The notes under the pieces: model-generated
What the model was told of the DNA's origin: nothing
Database searches by the model: none
Seen by the model: only the letters and a program-made list of their open reading frames with translations
Shown: one piece after another, positions 9,877 to 18,193 of the stretch
How positions within the stretch are numbered: the stretch's first letter is position 1
Layout of the letters: every line of letters starts with the position of its first letter
Assembly (NCBI GenBank): GCA_016711215.1
Contig: JADJTL010000003.1
Location: 709,986 to 773,985 of the forward strand
Direction of reading: 5' to 3'
Length of the DNA stretch: 64,000 nt
Source of the DNA: Pseudomonadota bacterium
GTDB taxonomy: Bacteria; Myxococcota_A; Polyangia; GCA-2747355
Translations under genes and position numbers: made by a program

Positions 9877-10976
9877 TGCCGAGCGTCCAAGAGCAGCTCG
9901 CGATGGCGCAGCTCGAAATAGGCGGCGGGGTCACCGCTGAGCGGGTCGAGACCCGCTCGCCCGACGGCCGCACCGCGAAAGACGCGCTGCCCGGCTTCGA
10001 CGGCGAGCTGGGTCAGATAGCCGTAGAGCGTGTAGTACCCCTCGCCGTGGTCGACCAGCACGAGCTGACCATAGCCCGGCAAGGTCTGCGCGACGCGCAC
10101 GACCCCGCCGTGGACCACGCGCACAGGCGCGCCGCGCGCCGGCGCGAAGACCAGCGCACCGCGCCCCACCGTCGGGCCCACCGCGGCTGACGCGGCACCA
10201 GCGGCGGTGGCGGTGCCGGCAGCGCCGGCAGCCAGGGGCGCCTCGACCGGGACCGGGAGATGCCCGCGACGCGCGGCGAAGCCCCCCGCGCGCTCGAGCC
10301 GCGAATCGAGCTGGGCGACCTTCCGCAGCAGCGCGCGCTGGGCCAGCGAGAGCTCGCTGCGCAGCGCCTGCCGCGCCTGCCGCGTGCGGCGGATGCGCGT
10401 CAGCGAGCTGCGATGGGCCTGGCGCAGCCGCTCCGCCTCCTCCTGACCCTGGCGCAGCGCCGCGCTCAGCGCGCGCTGCTTGCGCTGTTGCTCGGCCAGC
10501 GCCTGCTGCTGCCGCGCGAGCTGACGCCGCTCGCGCGCATAGAGTGCCAGCTCGCGCGCGTCGCGCTCGAGCAGGTAGTGGACCGCGGCCGACTTGAGCA
10601 GGAACGCGCCAGGGCGCTGATCCTCGAGCAGCAAGCGGAGCTGGCCTCCCGCGCTGAGCTCATAGAGCGCGCGCAGGCGCTGGGCGAGCTGGAGGCGGCG
10701 CTCGGCGCTGCGCTGCGTGAGCGCCATGAGGCGCCGGCGCGTTTCTCCGAGCTCGACGTCGATGAGCTGACGCCGCGCGTCGAGCTGCTCGAGCGTGGCT
10801 TGCTGCTGCACGGCCTGCTCCGTGAGGCCCTCCAACGCCGCCAGCGTCGTCGTCTCGCGGCGCAACAGCCCCGTCAGGCCCGCGCCACCCTGGGCGCTCG
10901 GCGGGGGTCCGACCGACAGCAACGCGAGGACGACGAGAGCGAGGCTGCGCCGCCCTCGGCCGCGGTGCCCCCTCAT
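9861..10976 (-). CDS. envC: Murein hydrolase activator EnvC
   Basis: The protein has 371 residues: a signal peptide (residues about 10-28), a long coiled coil (about 30-240, rich in Gln, Arg, Leu and Ala) and a C-terminal LytM domain (about 270-371). The LytM domain has VLVDHGEGYYTLYGYL and AYFELRH but lacks the full zinc-ligand set of active M23 peptidases. This degenerate form is the hallmark of EnvC, which activates amidases rather than cutting peptidoglycan. It lies 3 bases downstream of ftsX, which transmits FtsE ATPase cycles to the EnvC coiled coil. The order ftsE-ftsX-envC supports the assignment strongly. Confidence 0.93.
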   Translation of the reverse strand: MRGHRGRGRRSLALVVLALLSVGPPPSAQGGAGLTGLLRRETTTLAALEGLTEQAVQQQATLEQLDARRQLIDVELGETRRRLMALTQRSAERRLQLAQRLRALYELSAGGQLRLLLEDQRPGAFLLKSAAVHYLLERDARELALYARERRQLARQQQALAEQQRKQRALSAALRQGQEEAERLRQAHRSSLTRIRRTRQARQALRSELSLAQRALLRKVAQLDSRLERAGGFAARRGHLPVPVEAPLAAGAAGTATAAGAASAAVGPTVGRGALVFAPARGAPVRVVHGGVVRVAQTLPGYGQLVLVDHGEGYYTLYGYLTQLAVEAGQRVFRGAAVGRAGLDPLSGDPAAYFELRHRELLLDARQWLRP

Positions 10977-10979
10977 CGC

Positions 10980-11867
10980 TCAGACCTCAGCGCTGCGGCC
11001 AAGCGCGACGCCGCTGCCGATCAGCCCGACGCCGACGGCAGCGAGCAGGCCAGCCGCGATCGTCAGCGGTTCAAAAAAGCTCAGCTCGGCGCCACCGGGC
11101 AGCGACCCGAGCAGGGCCGTGAGCCGCGGTGCACCCCAACGGAAGGCGCCATAGAGCGCGGCCAGCGCCAAGACGCCGCCCGTCAGGCCCTGCAGCGCGC
11201 CCTCGACCAGCAGCGGCCCACGAATGAAACCGCGCGTCGCGCCGAGCAGCATCTGGATCTCGATCTCCTCGCGGCGGCTATAGACGCCGAGACGAATCGT
11301 GCTCGCCGCCAGATAAACGCAGGCGAGGCCGACCAGCAGCGCGACCAGCAGCGCCAGGCCGCGCAGGAGCTGCGCGAGCTGCCCGAGCCGCGCGGCCCAA
11401 TGCCCCAGGTGCTCGACACGCTCGACCGCCGGTGAGGCCTCGAGCAGCGCCAACAAGGGCAAGAGCGCGGGCCCCAGGCCTTCGCGGAGCCGCAGCTCGA
11501 GCGAGCTCGGAAAGAAGTCCGTCTCGACGCCCGCCAAGAGGTTACTGCGCGGCCCGAGCACCTGCCGCAGCCGCTGGTAGGCCAGCGCGGGCGTGATGCG
11601 TTGCACCAGCTTCACGTCCGGCCGACTCGCCAGCAGGGCCACCAGCGCGTCGACCGCAGGCGCGGCGGCGGCGGGCCTGAGGAAGGCGATCAGCTGGGTG
11701 CCACGGCCCCAGCGCCGCGTCAGACGATCGACGTTATGCGAGCCGAGGACGGCGAGGCCGATCAGCAGCATCGTCACGGCCATCGCGGCGATCGCCGCGA
11801 GCTGGACCAGCGCACTGCGCCGCATCGCACGCAGCGCCTGCCCCGCGTAGTAGGGCCAGCGGGTCAT
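10980..11867 (-). CDS. ftsX: Cell division permease-like protein FtsX
   Basis: The predicted protein has 295 residues, the usual FtsX length. It has an N-terminal cytoplasmic tail, a first membrane helix (about 24-45), a periplasmic domain (about 50-165) and three more helices toward the C-terminus, with the RLGVYSRREEIEIQMLLGAT loop typical of the family. FtsX holds FtsE at the division septum and passes a signal to periplasmic EnvC. The start is the ATG at 11867, which overlaps the ftsE stop (ATGA). A much longer open frame upstream is the shadow of ftsE. The gene is the second of a ftsE-ftsX-envC-deacetylase operon. Confidence 0.95.
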   Translation of the reverse strand: MTRWPYYAGQALRAMRRSALVQLAAIAAMAVTMLLIGLAVLGSHNVDRLTRRWGRGTQLIAFLRPAAAAPAVDALVALLASRPDVKLVQRITPALAYQRLRQVLGPRSNLLAGVETDFFPSSLELRLREGLGPALLPLLALLEASPAVERVEHLGHWAARLGQLAQLLRGLALLVALLVGLACVYLAASTIRLGVYSRREEIEIQMLLGATRGFIRGPLLVEGALQGLTGGVLALAALYGAFRWGAPRLTALLGSLPGGAELSFFEPLTIAAGLLAAVGVGLIGSGVALGRSAEV

Positions 11868-12673
11868 GCCGAGGGTACCGCCTCGAACCAGGGCGCGACC
11901 GGCCCCAGCCCGCTGCCCTCGGCGCTCGCCGGCGGCGGCGTCTCCGCCCCCTCCTCGCCGCCCGGCGCGTCTTCCACCGGGTAGCGCAGCTCGATCACAC
12001 GCCCGGCCTCGAGGCGCAAGAGCTGGGCATCGCCGGCGCGATCGATCAACAGCGGATCGTGCGTCGCGACGATCACCGTCGTGCCCGCCCGCGCCGCCTC
12101 CTGCAGCAGCGAGAGCACCACCAGCGTCCAAACCGGGTCGAGGTTACCGGTCGGCTCATCGGCGAGGATAATCGTCGGCTGCGCGATCAGCGCGCGCGCG
12201 ATCGCCACCCGCTGCTGCTCACCGCCGGAGAGGGCCCCGGCAGCCGTGTCGGCCGCTCGCTCGAGGCCGACGGCGGCCAGCACCGCCTGGCTGCGCTCGC
12301 GCACGACCCTGCGCGACAGCCCCTGGATCTCCAACGGAAGGGCCACATTTCGCGCCACGCTGCACTCGCGCAGCAGCCGAAAATCCTGGAAGACCACGCC
12401 AACGTTGCGCCGCAGGAAGGGGATCGAGCTGGCACGCAGCCGCGCGATATTGCGACCGGCGATCACCACCTGCCCGGCGTCCGGCTGTTCCGCGGCGAAG
12501 ATCGTGCGGAGGAGCGTCGTCTTACCCGCGCCGCTGGCGCCCGTGAGCAGCATCAGCGTGCCGCGCGCGACCTGCAGCGAGACATCGTCGAGCGCCGCGA
12601 CCACGCCGTAGCGCTTGCTCACGCCAAAGAGCTGAATCACCGGCACCGCCGACAGCTCATCGCTCATGGGCAC
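11864..12673 (-). CDS. ftsE: Cell division ATP-binding protein FtsE
   Basis: The protein has 269 residues and all ABC ATPase motifs: Walker A GASGAGKTT (about residues 45-53), Q-loop VFQDFRLL, signature LSGGEQQRVAIARAL, Walker B IILADEPTGNLD and H-loop THD. The VFQDFRLL form and the adjoining ftsX identify FtsE. It energises FtsX at the cytoplasmic face of the septum. A C-terminal extension of about 35 residues is Glu/Pro-rich. Two ATGs lie close together (12673 and 12664); the first is used here. It is the first gene of the division operon, and its upstream region is shared with the divergent nrdJ. Confidence 0.95.
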   Translation of the reverse strand: MPMSDELSAVPVIQLFGVSKRYGVVAALDDVSLQVARGTLMLLTGASGAGKTTLLRTIFAAEQPDAGQVVIAGRNIARLRASSIPFLRRNVGVVFQDFRLLRECSVARNVALPLEIQGLSRRVVRERSQAVLAAVGLERAADTAAGALSGGEQQRVAIARALIAQPTIILADEPTGNLDPVWTLVVLSLLQEAARAGTTVIVATHDPLLIDRAGDAQLLRLEAGRVIELRYPVEDAPGGEEGAETPPPASAEGSGLGPVAPWFEAVPSA

Positions 12674-12714
12674 CGTCCCCCGAAGGCCAACCGCCGCGCG
12701 TCGCGCCCCGACCC

Positions 12715-12768
12715 GACGCCAGCGATCGACCTGACGCCAGCGATCGACCTGACGCTAGCGATCGCCCC
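12715..12768. repeat. 18-bp tandem repeat, three units
   Basis: Three units of 18 bases (12715-12732, 12733-12750, 12751-12768) carry the core GACGCCAGCGATCGACCT, with changes only in the third. The array begins 42 bases upstream of the ftsE start, in the spacer between ftsE and nrdJ. Confidence 0.85.
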
Positions 12769-13183
12769 GACCCCTGAGCGGCGGGTTTCCAGCGACCAGT
12801 CTTTGGCGTCGTATCTCATGGGAGCCGGGTGCCCAGAGCCTACACCGCCCGCGCGATGCTGGCCGCGAGCGCTGCGCTGGCTCCGCAGCCAGGGCGCATA
12901 TCTGGCCGTTATCACGCCTGATCTGACGGGGCAAGAAAGCGCCCGCCGGGGTGGCCGGCAGGCCGGACCGGCCGCCTCTCGCGGCGATGCCCGCTCGTCG
13001 ATAGAATGCTTAGCAATTTCAAACATGTATCGATGTATGTCCAAGGCTCACCACGGCGATAGGAGGACTCCGCTGGTGGTCCGCCACGTGCATAGGCGCG
13101 CTCCGCCCGGAATCCAGCCGCGGCGGCAGTCGCAAAGCCTAAGCCCAGGCATATGCTCGGGGTTCATCGCTCAGCCCACAAGC

Positions 13184-13192
13184 TTATCCACA
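13184..13192 (+). promoter_or_regulatory. DnaA box upstream of nrdJ
   Basis: TTATCCACA matches the strong DnaA-box consensus exactly. It lies just upstream of two NrdR-like boxes and a promoter in the nrdJ control region. DnaA control of ribonucleotide reductase genes is known for E. coli nrdAB. A role here is inferred from position. Confidence 0.6.
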
Positions 13193-13198
13193 CCCACG

Positions 13199-13246
13199 AC
13201 ACAAGGACTTGGGGATCAGGCAGGCCTCGGGCACAACATCTTGTGC
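13199..13246 (+). promoter_or_regulatory. Pair of NrdR-like boxes
   Basis: Box 2 (13231-13246, GCACAACATCTTGTGC) is a perfect inverted repeat. Box 1 (13199-13214, ACACAAGGACTTGGGG) is a degenerate copy. Their starts are 32 bases apart, about three helical turns, which is the usual spacing for paired NrdR sites before ribonucleotide reductase genes. Both lie just upstream of the -35 element and point to repression of nrdJ by NrdR when dATP is high. Confidence 0.65.
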
Positions 13247-13254
13247 AAAAAAGT

Positions 13255-13283
13255 TTGACGCGCCGCGCCTCGGTGCCTAATTT
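13255..13283 (+). promoter_or_regulatory. Sigma-70-like promoter of nrdJ
   Basis: TTGACG (13255-13260) and TAATTT (13278-13283) are separated by 17 bases. Transcription would begin near 13290, leaving a leader of about 265 bases before the nrdJ ATG. I see no other matched pair of elements as good in this spacer. Confidence 0.6.
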
Positions 13284-13554
13284 CTCCGTGCACAGGAGAT
13301 CCCAGGTCGGCATTGGTCGGCGCCTGGCGGCGGCCCAAGCGAGCGCGTAGTTTTAAGCTCGCCAGGGCTTAGCGTCATGCCTAGCGCTGGATCGTCGTGG
13401 CCTTGCGCCGAGCGCAGCGGCGCGGGGCCGCGCGGGGGGAGATCCGTGATTGGGCGGCGGCCCGGGTCGCGTGCGCGTGTCGCGTGCACGGCCGTGTCCT
13501 TCGGACCGCGCGAACATCCCGGCCCCATGAGGGGGTTGGCTTTCGGGAGGCACC

Positions 13555-16386
13555 ATGCTGGAAAAGAGGGTCGAGATCACCACCCTGAAGTCCGAGCCGC
13601 CAACGACACTTCAGCCGCGCCAGACCGGCCTGCGGCTCGAGCGCCATTTCACGGACGGCCAGGTGCATCCCTTCGACACCCTCGAGTGGGAGTCGCGCGA
13701 CGCGGTGATCAGCGCCGGATCGGGCGAGGTGGTCTTCGAACAACGCGGCGTCGAAGCGCCTAAGAGCTGGTCGCAGATGGCCACCAACGTGGTGGTGCAG
13801 AAGTATTTCCGCGGCGCCGTCGGCACGCCCCAGCGCGAGACCAGCGTGCGGCAGTTGATCGGCCGCGTGGTCGACACCATCGCCCGCTGGGGACGCGAGC
13901 AGCGCTACTTCGCCAACGAAGAAACGGCGCGGATCTTCTCCGACGAGCTGGCCCACCTGCTGGTGACGCAGCGGGCCGCCTTCAACAGCCCCGTCTGGTT
14001 CAATGTCGGCGTCGAGGCACATCCGCAGTGCTCCGCCTGCTTCATCAACTCGGTCGACGACACGATGGAGTCGATCATGACGCTGGTGAAGACGGAGGGC
14101 ATGCTCTTCAAGTACGGCTCCGGCACCGGCACGAACTTCTCGGCGCTGCGCAGCTCTAACGAGCTGCTGGGCGGCGGGGGACAGGCCTCGGGCCCCGTGT
14201 CGTTCATGCGCGGCTACGACGCCTTCGCCGGCGTGATCAAATCGGGCGGCAAGACGCGCCGCGCCGCCAAGATGGTGATCCTCAACGTCGACCATCCAGA
14301 CATCATGGAGTTCATCGAGTCCAAGGCGCACGAGGAGCGCAAGGCCTGGTCCTTGATCGACTCCGGCTACGACGGGTCGTTCAATGGCGAGGCCTACAAT
14401 TCGGTGTTCTTCCAGAACGCCAACCATAGCGTCCGCGTCACCGATGCCTTCATGCAGGCCGTGGCCAATGACGAGGCGTGGGAGCTGCGCGCCGTCACCA
14501 GCGGCAAGGTCGTACGCACCCTGCCCGCCCGCGAGGTGATGCGCGCGCTGGTCGGCGCGGCGCACCAATGCGGCGATCCGGGCATGCAGTTCCACTCGAC
14601 GATCAACGATTGGCATACCTGCCCCAACACGGCGCCGATCAACGCGTCGAATCCGTGCTCGGAGTACATGTTTCTCGACGACTCGGCCTGCAACCTGGCG
14701 AGCCTCAACCTGCGCAAGTTCCAGCAGGCCGACGGCTCCCTCGACGTCGAGGCCTTTCGCCATGCCGTGCGCATCGTGATCCTGGCGCAGGAGATCCTCG
14801 TCGATAACAGCCAGTATCCGACGCCGCGGATCACGGAGAACAGCCACAAGTTCCGCCCGCTCGGCCTCGGCTACGCCAACCTCGGCGCGCTGCTGATGAG
14901 CCGCGGGCTGCCCTATGACAGCGAGGCCGGACGCGCCGTCGCCGCGGCGATCACCGCGCTGATGCACGGTGAGGCCAACCGCGTCAGCGCCCTGATTGCC
15001 GCCGACCGCGGCCCCTTCGAGGGCGCCGCGATCAATCGGCAGCCGATGCTGCGCGTGATGCAGAAGCACCGCGCCCAGCTCGACCGCATCGACGCCGCCT
15101 ACGTGCCCTATGAGCTGATGGAGACGACGCGCCGCGCCTGGGACGAGGTGATCGAGCTGGGCGGCAAGCACGGCTTCCGCAACGCTCAGGTCACGGTGCT
15201 GGCGCCCACCGGCACGATCGCCTTCATGATGGATTGCGACACCACGGGAGTCGAACCGGACATCGCGCTCGTCAAGTACAAGAAGCTCGTCGGCGGGGGC
15301 ATGCTGAAGATCGTCAACAACACCGTGCCCGAGGCGCTGCGGCGGCTCGGTTATGCCGAGCACGAGACGCGCCAGATCATCGACTTCATCGATGCGCACG
15401 ACGGCATCGAAGGCGCCCCGTCGATCAAGGAGGAGCACCTTCCGGTCTTCGACTGCGCCTTCCCCGCGCCGAAGGGCAAGCGGACGATCAACTACCTGGG
15501 CCATGTGCGGATGATGGCGGCCGTGCAGCCCTTCCTCTCGGGGGCGATCAGCAAGACGGTCAATATGCCGCACGACTGCACGCCGGCCGACATCGAGGAC
15601 GCCTATCTGCAGGCCTGGCGGCTCGGTCTCAAGGCGCTGGCGGTCTACCGCGACGGCTGCAAGCGTACGCAGCCCTTGAGCACCAAGCGCGACGAGCAGC
15701 CGGCGGCCGAGACCGCCACGGTCAGCGGCAAGCTCGATCCGCGCACGGAGGCCAAGGGGCCACCGCAGGCCGTGCGGCACCGGCTACCGGCCGAGCGGCG
15801 CAGCCTGACGCATAAGTTCAGCATCGGCGGCCACGAAGGCTACCTGACCGTCGGGATGTATGAGGACGGACGGCCGGGCGAGATCTTCATCCGCATGGCC
15901 AAGGAGGGCAGCACGATCAGCGGGCTGGTCGACAGCTTCGCCACGGCGATCTCGCTGGCGCTGCAGCACGGCGTGCCGATCAAGCTCCTGGTCGACAAGT
16001 TCGCCCACACGCGCTTCGAGCCCTCGGGTTGGTCGGACAACAAGAAGATCAGCTACGCGAAGTCGATCATGGACTACATCTTCCGCTGGCTCGATCTGAA
16101 GTTCCCGGAGGGCCACTACGCCGATCAGCAGACGCTGCCGGGCATCGACGTCGAGTCGAAGCACGCCCCGCTGATCGAGCAGGTCGCCGGCCGGGCGCTC
16201 GATCCGGCGGACGACAGCCTCGGCCAGGATCAGGGCGGGCTGCTGCGCATCCCGTCGACGCAGATGTCGATGCTCTACGCGGCGCATAGTGCGCCCCCCT
16301 GTTCGGAGTGCGGCAGCATCGAGATGGTGCCCAACGGCACCTGCTACAAATGCCTCAACTGCGGCTCGACCAGCGGCTGCAGCTAG
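13555..16386 (+). CDS. nrdJ: Adenosylcobalamin-dependent (class II) ribonucleotide reductase
   Basis: The protein has 943 residues and reduces ribonucleotides to deoxyribonucleotides with coenzyme B12, independent of oxygen. Visible landmarks are the substrate-site cysteine in PQCSACF (C159 or C162), the NPCSEYMF active-site motif (N366, C368, E370), a GSGTGTN loop and PTGTIAFMMDCDT. The C-terminus carries a PCSECGS...CYKCLNCGST cysteine cluster, typical of long B12-dependent enzymes and used for re-reduction. GGGAGG lies 5 bases before the ATG. The gene is monocistronic or linked to the downstream phosphoesterase. Its upstream region has NrdR-like boxes and a DnaA box. A long open frame on the opposite strand is a codon-bias shadow. 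Confidence 0.97.
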   Translation: MLEKRVEITTLKSEPPTTLQPRQTGLRLERHFTDGQVHPFDTLEWESRDAVISAGSGEVVFEQRGVEAPKSWSQMATNVVVQKYFRGAVGTPQRETSVRQLIGRVVDTIARWGREQRYFANEETARIFSDELAHLLVTQRAAFNSPVWFNVGVEAHPQCSACFINSVDDTMESIMTLVKTEGMLFKYGSGTGTNFSALRSSNELLGGGGQASGPVSFMRGYDAFAGVIKSGGKTRRAAKMVILNVDHPDIMEFIESKAHEERKAWSLIDSGYDGSFNGEAYNSVFFQNANHSVRVTDAFMQAVANDEAWELRAVTSGKVVRTLPAREVMRALVGAAHQCGDPGMQFHSTINDWHTCPNTAPINASNPCSEYMFLDDSACNLASLNLRKFQQADGSLDVEAFRHAVRIVILAQEILVDNSQYPTPRITENSHKFRPLGLGYANLGALLMSRGLPYDSEAGRAVAAAITALMHGEANRVSALIAADRGPFEGAAINRQPMLRVMQKHRAQLDRIDAAYVPYELMETTRRAWDEVIELGGKHGFRNAQVTVLAPTGTIAFMMDCDTTGVEPDIALVKYKKLVGGGMLKIVNNTVPEALRRLGYAEHETRQIIDFIDAHDGIEGAPSIKEEHLPVFDCAFPAPKGKRTINYLGHVRMMAAVQPFLSGAISKTVNMPHDCTPADIEDAYLQAWRLGLKALAVYRDGCKRTQPLSTKRDEQPAAETATVSGKLDPRTEAKGPPQAVRHRLPAERRSLTHKFSIGGHEGYLTVGMYEDGRPGEIFIRMAKEGSTISGLVDSFATAISLALQHGVPIKLLVDKFAHTRFEPSGWSDNKKISYAKSIMDYIFRWLDLKFPEGHYADQQTLPGIDVESKHAPLIEQVAGRALDPADDSLGQDQGGLLRIPSTQMSMLYAAHSAPPCSECGSIEMVPNGTCYKCLNCGSTSGCS

Positions 16387-16480
16387 GCGCGCCCTCGGGC
16401 GCGGCCGTGTCGCGGCGCGCGCGCACCCATCCGCAGGCTTTGACCGACCCGCAGGCTCGTGCTGCAATGGCCGACGCCGC

Positions 16481-17656
16481 ATGCTGCTGCTCCACCTCAG
16501 CGACCTTCACCTCTCCCGCTACGGCGAACGTGGCGACTGGAGCCAGCCCGACGAAGAGGAGGGCTGGGAGCTCGTCCATCAATGGCAGCGCTGGCGCATC
16601 GAGGGTCGCCGCGATCGCAAGGGCCGGCCCGATAAGCTGCGCCTGCTCGACCCCGAGGGGGTCGTGCACCAGGGGCGCGGCTGGCCGGCGCGCAAAGACG
16701 AGAAGATCATCAGCCGCCTCCTGGCGCTGGCGATGGAGCGCCACCTGACCTCGGCCGAGGCGCTGGTGACCAATCGGCCGACGCCCGAGGACCTGCAGGC
16801 GCTGCTGCGCCTCGACCCGACCAACACCAACCTGCGCTTCCTCCAGGTCGTCGACCAGCTCCTGCCGCTCGGGCCCGAGCTGATCGCGGTCACCGGCGAC
16901 ACGACCGACAACGGCTTCGGCTACCGCCTGCTCGAGCACTACCTGCAGCCCTGGATCGACCGCCAGCGCCTCTTCGTCGTGCCCGGCAACCACGACACCT
17001 ACGAGATCATGCCGCGGCGCGGACGGCGGGCGCGCATCCAGGCCAAGGGGGAGCAATACCGCGCCTTCAGCCAGCGCATCGGCAACGCGCCGAACGCGGC
17101 GGGGGCCTACGTGCGGCGCATCGGCGACATCGCGATCGTCGGCCTCAACTCCTGCAATCCCCTGGTCGGCCCGCTCTCGGCCAGCGGCGAGGTCGCGCGT
17201 GAGCAGCTCGTCTGGCTGCATGAGCTCGGGCGTGATCCGGCCTTCCAGCAGGAGCGGCTGCGCCTCTGCCTCGTCCACCACCACCTGCTGCGGATGCCCT
17301 TCGAGCTCGGTCGGCGCGCGCCGATCGAGGTCGGGATGCGGCTGCGCAATGCCCCGGAGGTGATGCAGACCTGCAGCGACGCCGGCATCGACATCATGCT
17401 CAACGGCCACCGCCACCATGGCTACATGGTCCAGCTCCCCGGCCACCCGATGGTCGTCTCCTCGCCATCGTCGACCCTCGGCTGCAAATCGAGCGACCGG
17501 CGTTATGTCTGGCTGCTCGACCTCGCCGAGCGCCACCCCTACCCGGTGATGCACGTCTTCAGCGACGATCCCACGCTCAACGACGACGACCAGAGCGAGG
17601 CGCCCAGCCCCACGGCGCCGGCGGCCACGCCGGATACGCCCGAGTCGCCGGATTGA
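16481..17656 (+). CDS. Calcineurin-like metallophosphoesterase
   Basis: The protein has 391 residues and the complete metal-binding motif set of the superfamily: LSDLHLS (D7, H9 region), VTGDTTDNG, PGNHDTYE, VHHHLLR and LNGHRHHGY. These bind two metal ions for phosphoester hydrolysis. The substrate cannot be told from sequence; candidates are cyclic nucleotides, nucleic acids or phosphoproteins. The start at 16481 places the first metal motif at residues 7-9, as is usual; the longer open frame upstream is the nrdJ shadow. An insertion of about 100 residues between the first two motifs is charged. The C-terminal 25 residues are Asp/Pro-rich and probably disordered. Confidence 0.88.
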   Translation: MLLLHLSDLHLSRYGERGDWSQPDEEEGWELVHQWQRWRIEGRRDRKGRPDKLRLLDPEGVVHQGRGWPARKDEKIISRLLALAMERHLTSAEALVTNRPTPEDLQALLRLDPTNTNLRFLQVVDQLLPLGPELIAVTGDTTDNGFGYRLLEHYLQPWIDRQRLFVVPGNHDTYEIMPRRGRRARIQAKGEQYRAFSQRIGNAPNAAGAYVRRIGDIAIVGLNSCNPLVGPLSASGEVAREQLVWLHELGRDPAFQQERLRLCLVHHHLLRMPFELGRRAPIEVGMRLRNAPEVMQTCSDAGIDIMLNGHRHHGYMVQLPGHPMVVSSPSSTLGCKSSDRRYVWLLDLAERHPYPVMHVFSDDPTLNDDDQSEAPSPTAPAATPDTPESPD

Positions 17657-17731
17657 CTTCCCGCAGATTGACTTCCAGGAACCCCGATGCTATCCAGCGC
17701 CGGTCCGTTGACGCGGGCGGTTTGTTTGCAC

Positions 17732-17804
17732 GGGGCTGTAGCTCAGCTGGGAGAGCGCCAGAATCGCACTCTGGAGGCCGTGGGTTCGATCCCCATCAGC
17801 TCCA
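17732..17804 (+). tRNA. tRNA-Ala (CGC)
   Basis: A full cloverleaf can be drawn. The acceptor stem is GGGGCTG with CAGCTCC (one G-U pair), the D arm is GCTC...GAGC, the anticodon stem is CCAGA/TCTGG with loop ATCGCAC, and the T arm is GTGGG-TTCGATC-CCCAT. The anticodon CGC reads GCG (alanine). The discriminator base is A and CCA is not encoded. The gene marks the left side of the accessory island. Confidence 0.96.
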
Positions 17805-18193
17805 CTCAATCGCTAGCGTTTATCCTCACCGCGGCGCCTTGCCGCAGGTGTCTAGCGAGCTCTCCCCAACCGCCGCCGCCCCCCGCGGGCGTTCGGCCGG
17901 CCTCGCTGCCGTCTACACCTCACGTCACGGCTCGGCGGACCAGACCCGGCTCGGCGGACCAGACCGGGGATGATGGTTCACGGTCACGGCGGCGAGTCCG
18001 TTGCGGCACCGCCGCAACGGTGGTGGGGGAACGGCCAGGCGGTAGTCTTCGCCTTGATCGGCCGGATCGGAAGGAGCGACGGGGCTTGGGGCGGGCGCCA
18101 TTTCTTGCACAGGGCGCAACCTTGCCACCTCAGCGTGGCGAAGCAGGCTGAGAGAGCGCAGCGGCTGGTCCAGGGGGCCGGGCGGGACGGGCG
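17805..18193. other. Non-coding stretch between tRNA-Ala and the transposase
   Basis: I see no gene here. A 19-bp direct duplication (17929-17947 and 17948-17966, GGCTCGGCGGACCAGACC core) marks the point from which the sequence matches the region at 45755. The rest is therefore the transposase-distal part of repeated element copy 1. Confidence 0.6.

Noticed and set aside
12664..13044. A 126-codon minus-strand frame upstream of ftsE
   Set aside because: It translates the 18-bp tandem repeat (VRSIAG units) and unconserved spacer, and has no ribosome site or domain.
13290..13554. Cobalamin riboswitch before nrdJ
   Set aside because: The B12-box and its partner segments are not visible in this leader.
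13381..15780. A 799-codon open frame on the strand opposite nrdJ
   Set aside because: It is antisense to an unmistakable class II reductase, its translation is low-complexity (His/Arg/Val/Asp-rich) and lacks domains. It follows from GC-rich codon bias.
17732..17804. Island attachment site at the tRNA 3' end
   Set aside because: I looked for a second copy of the tRNA 3' sequence within the window and saw none, so no att site is annotated.
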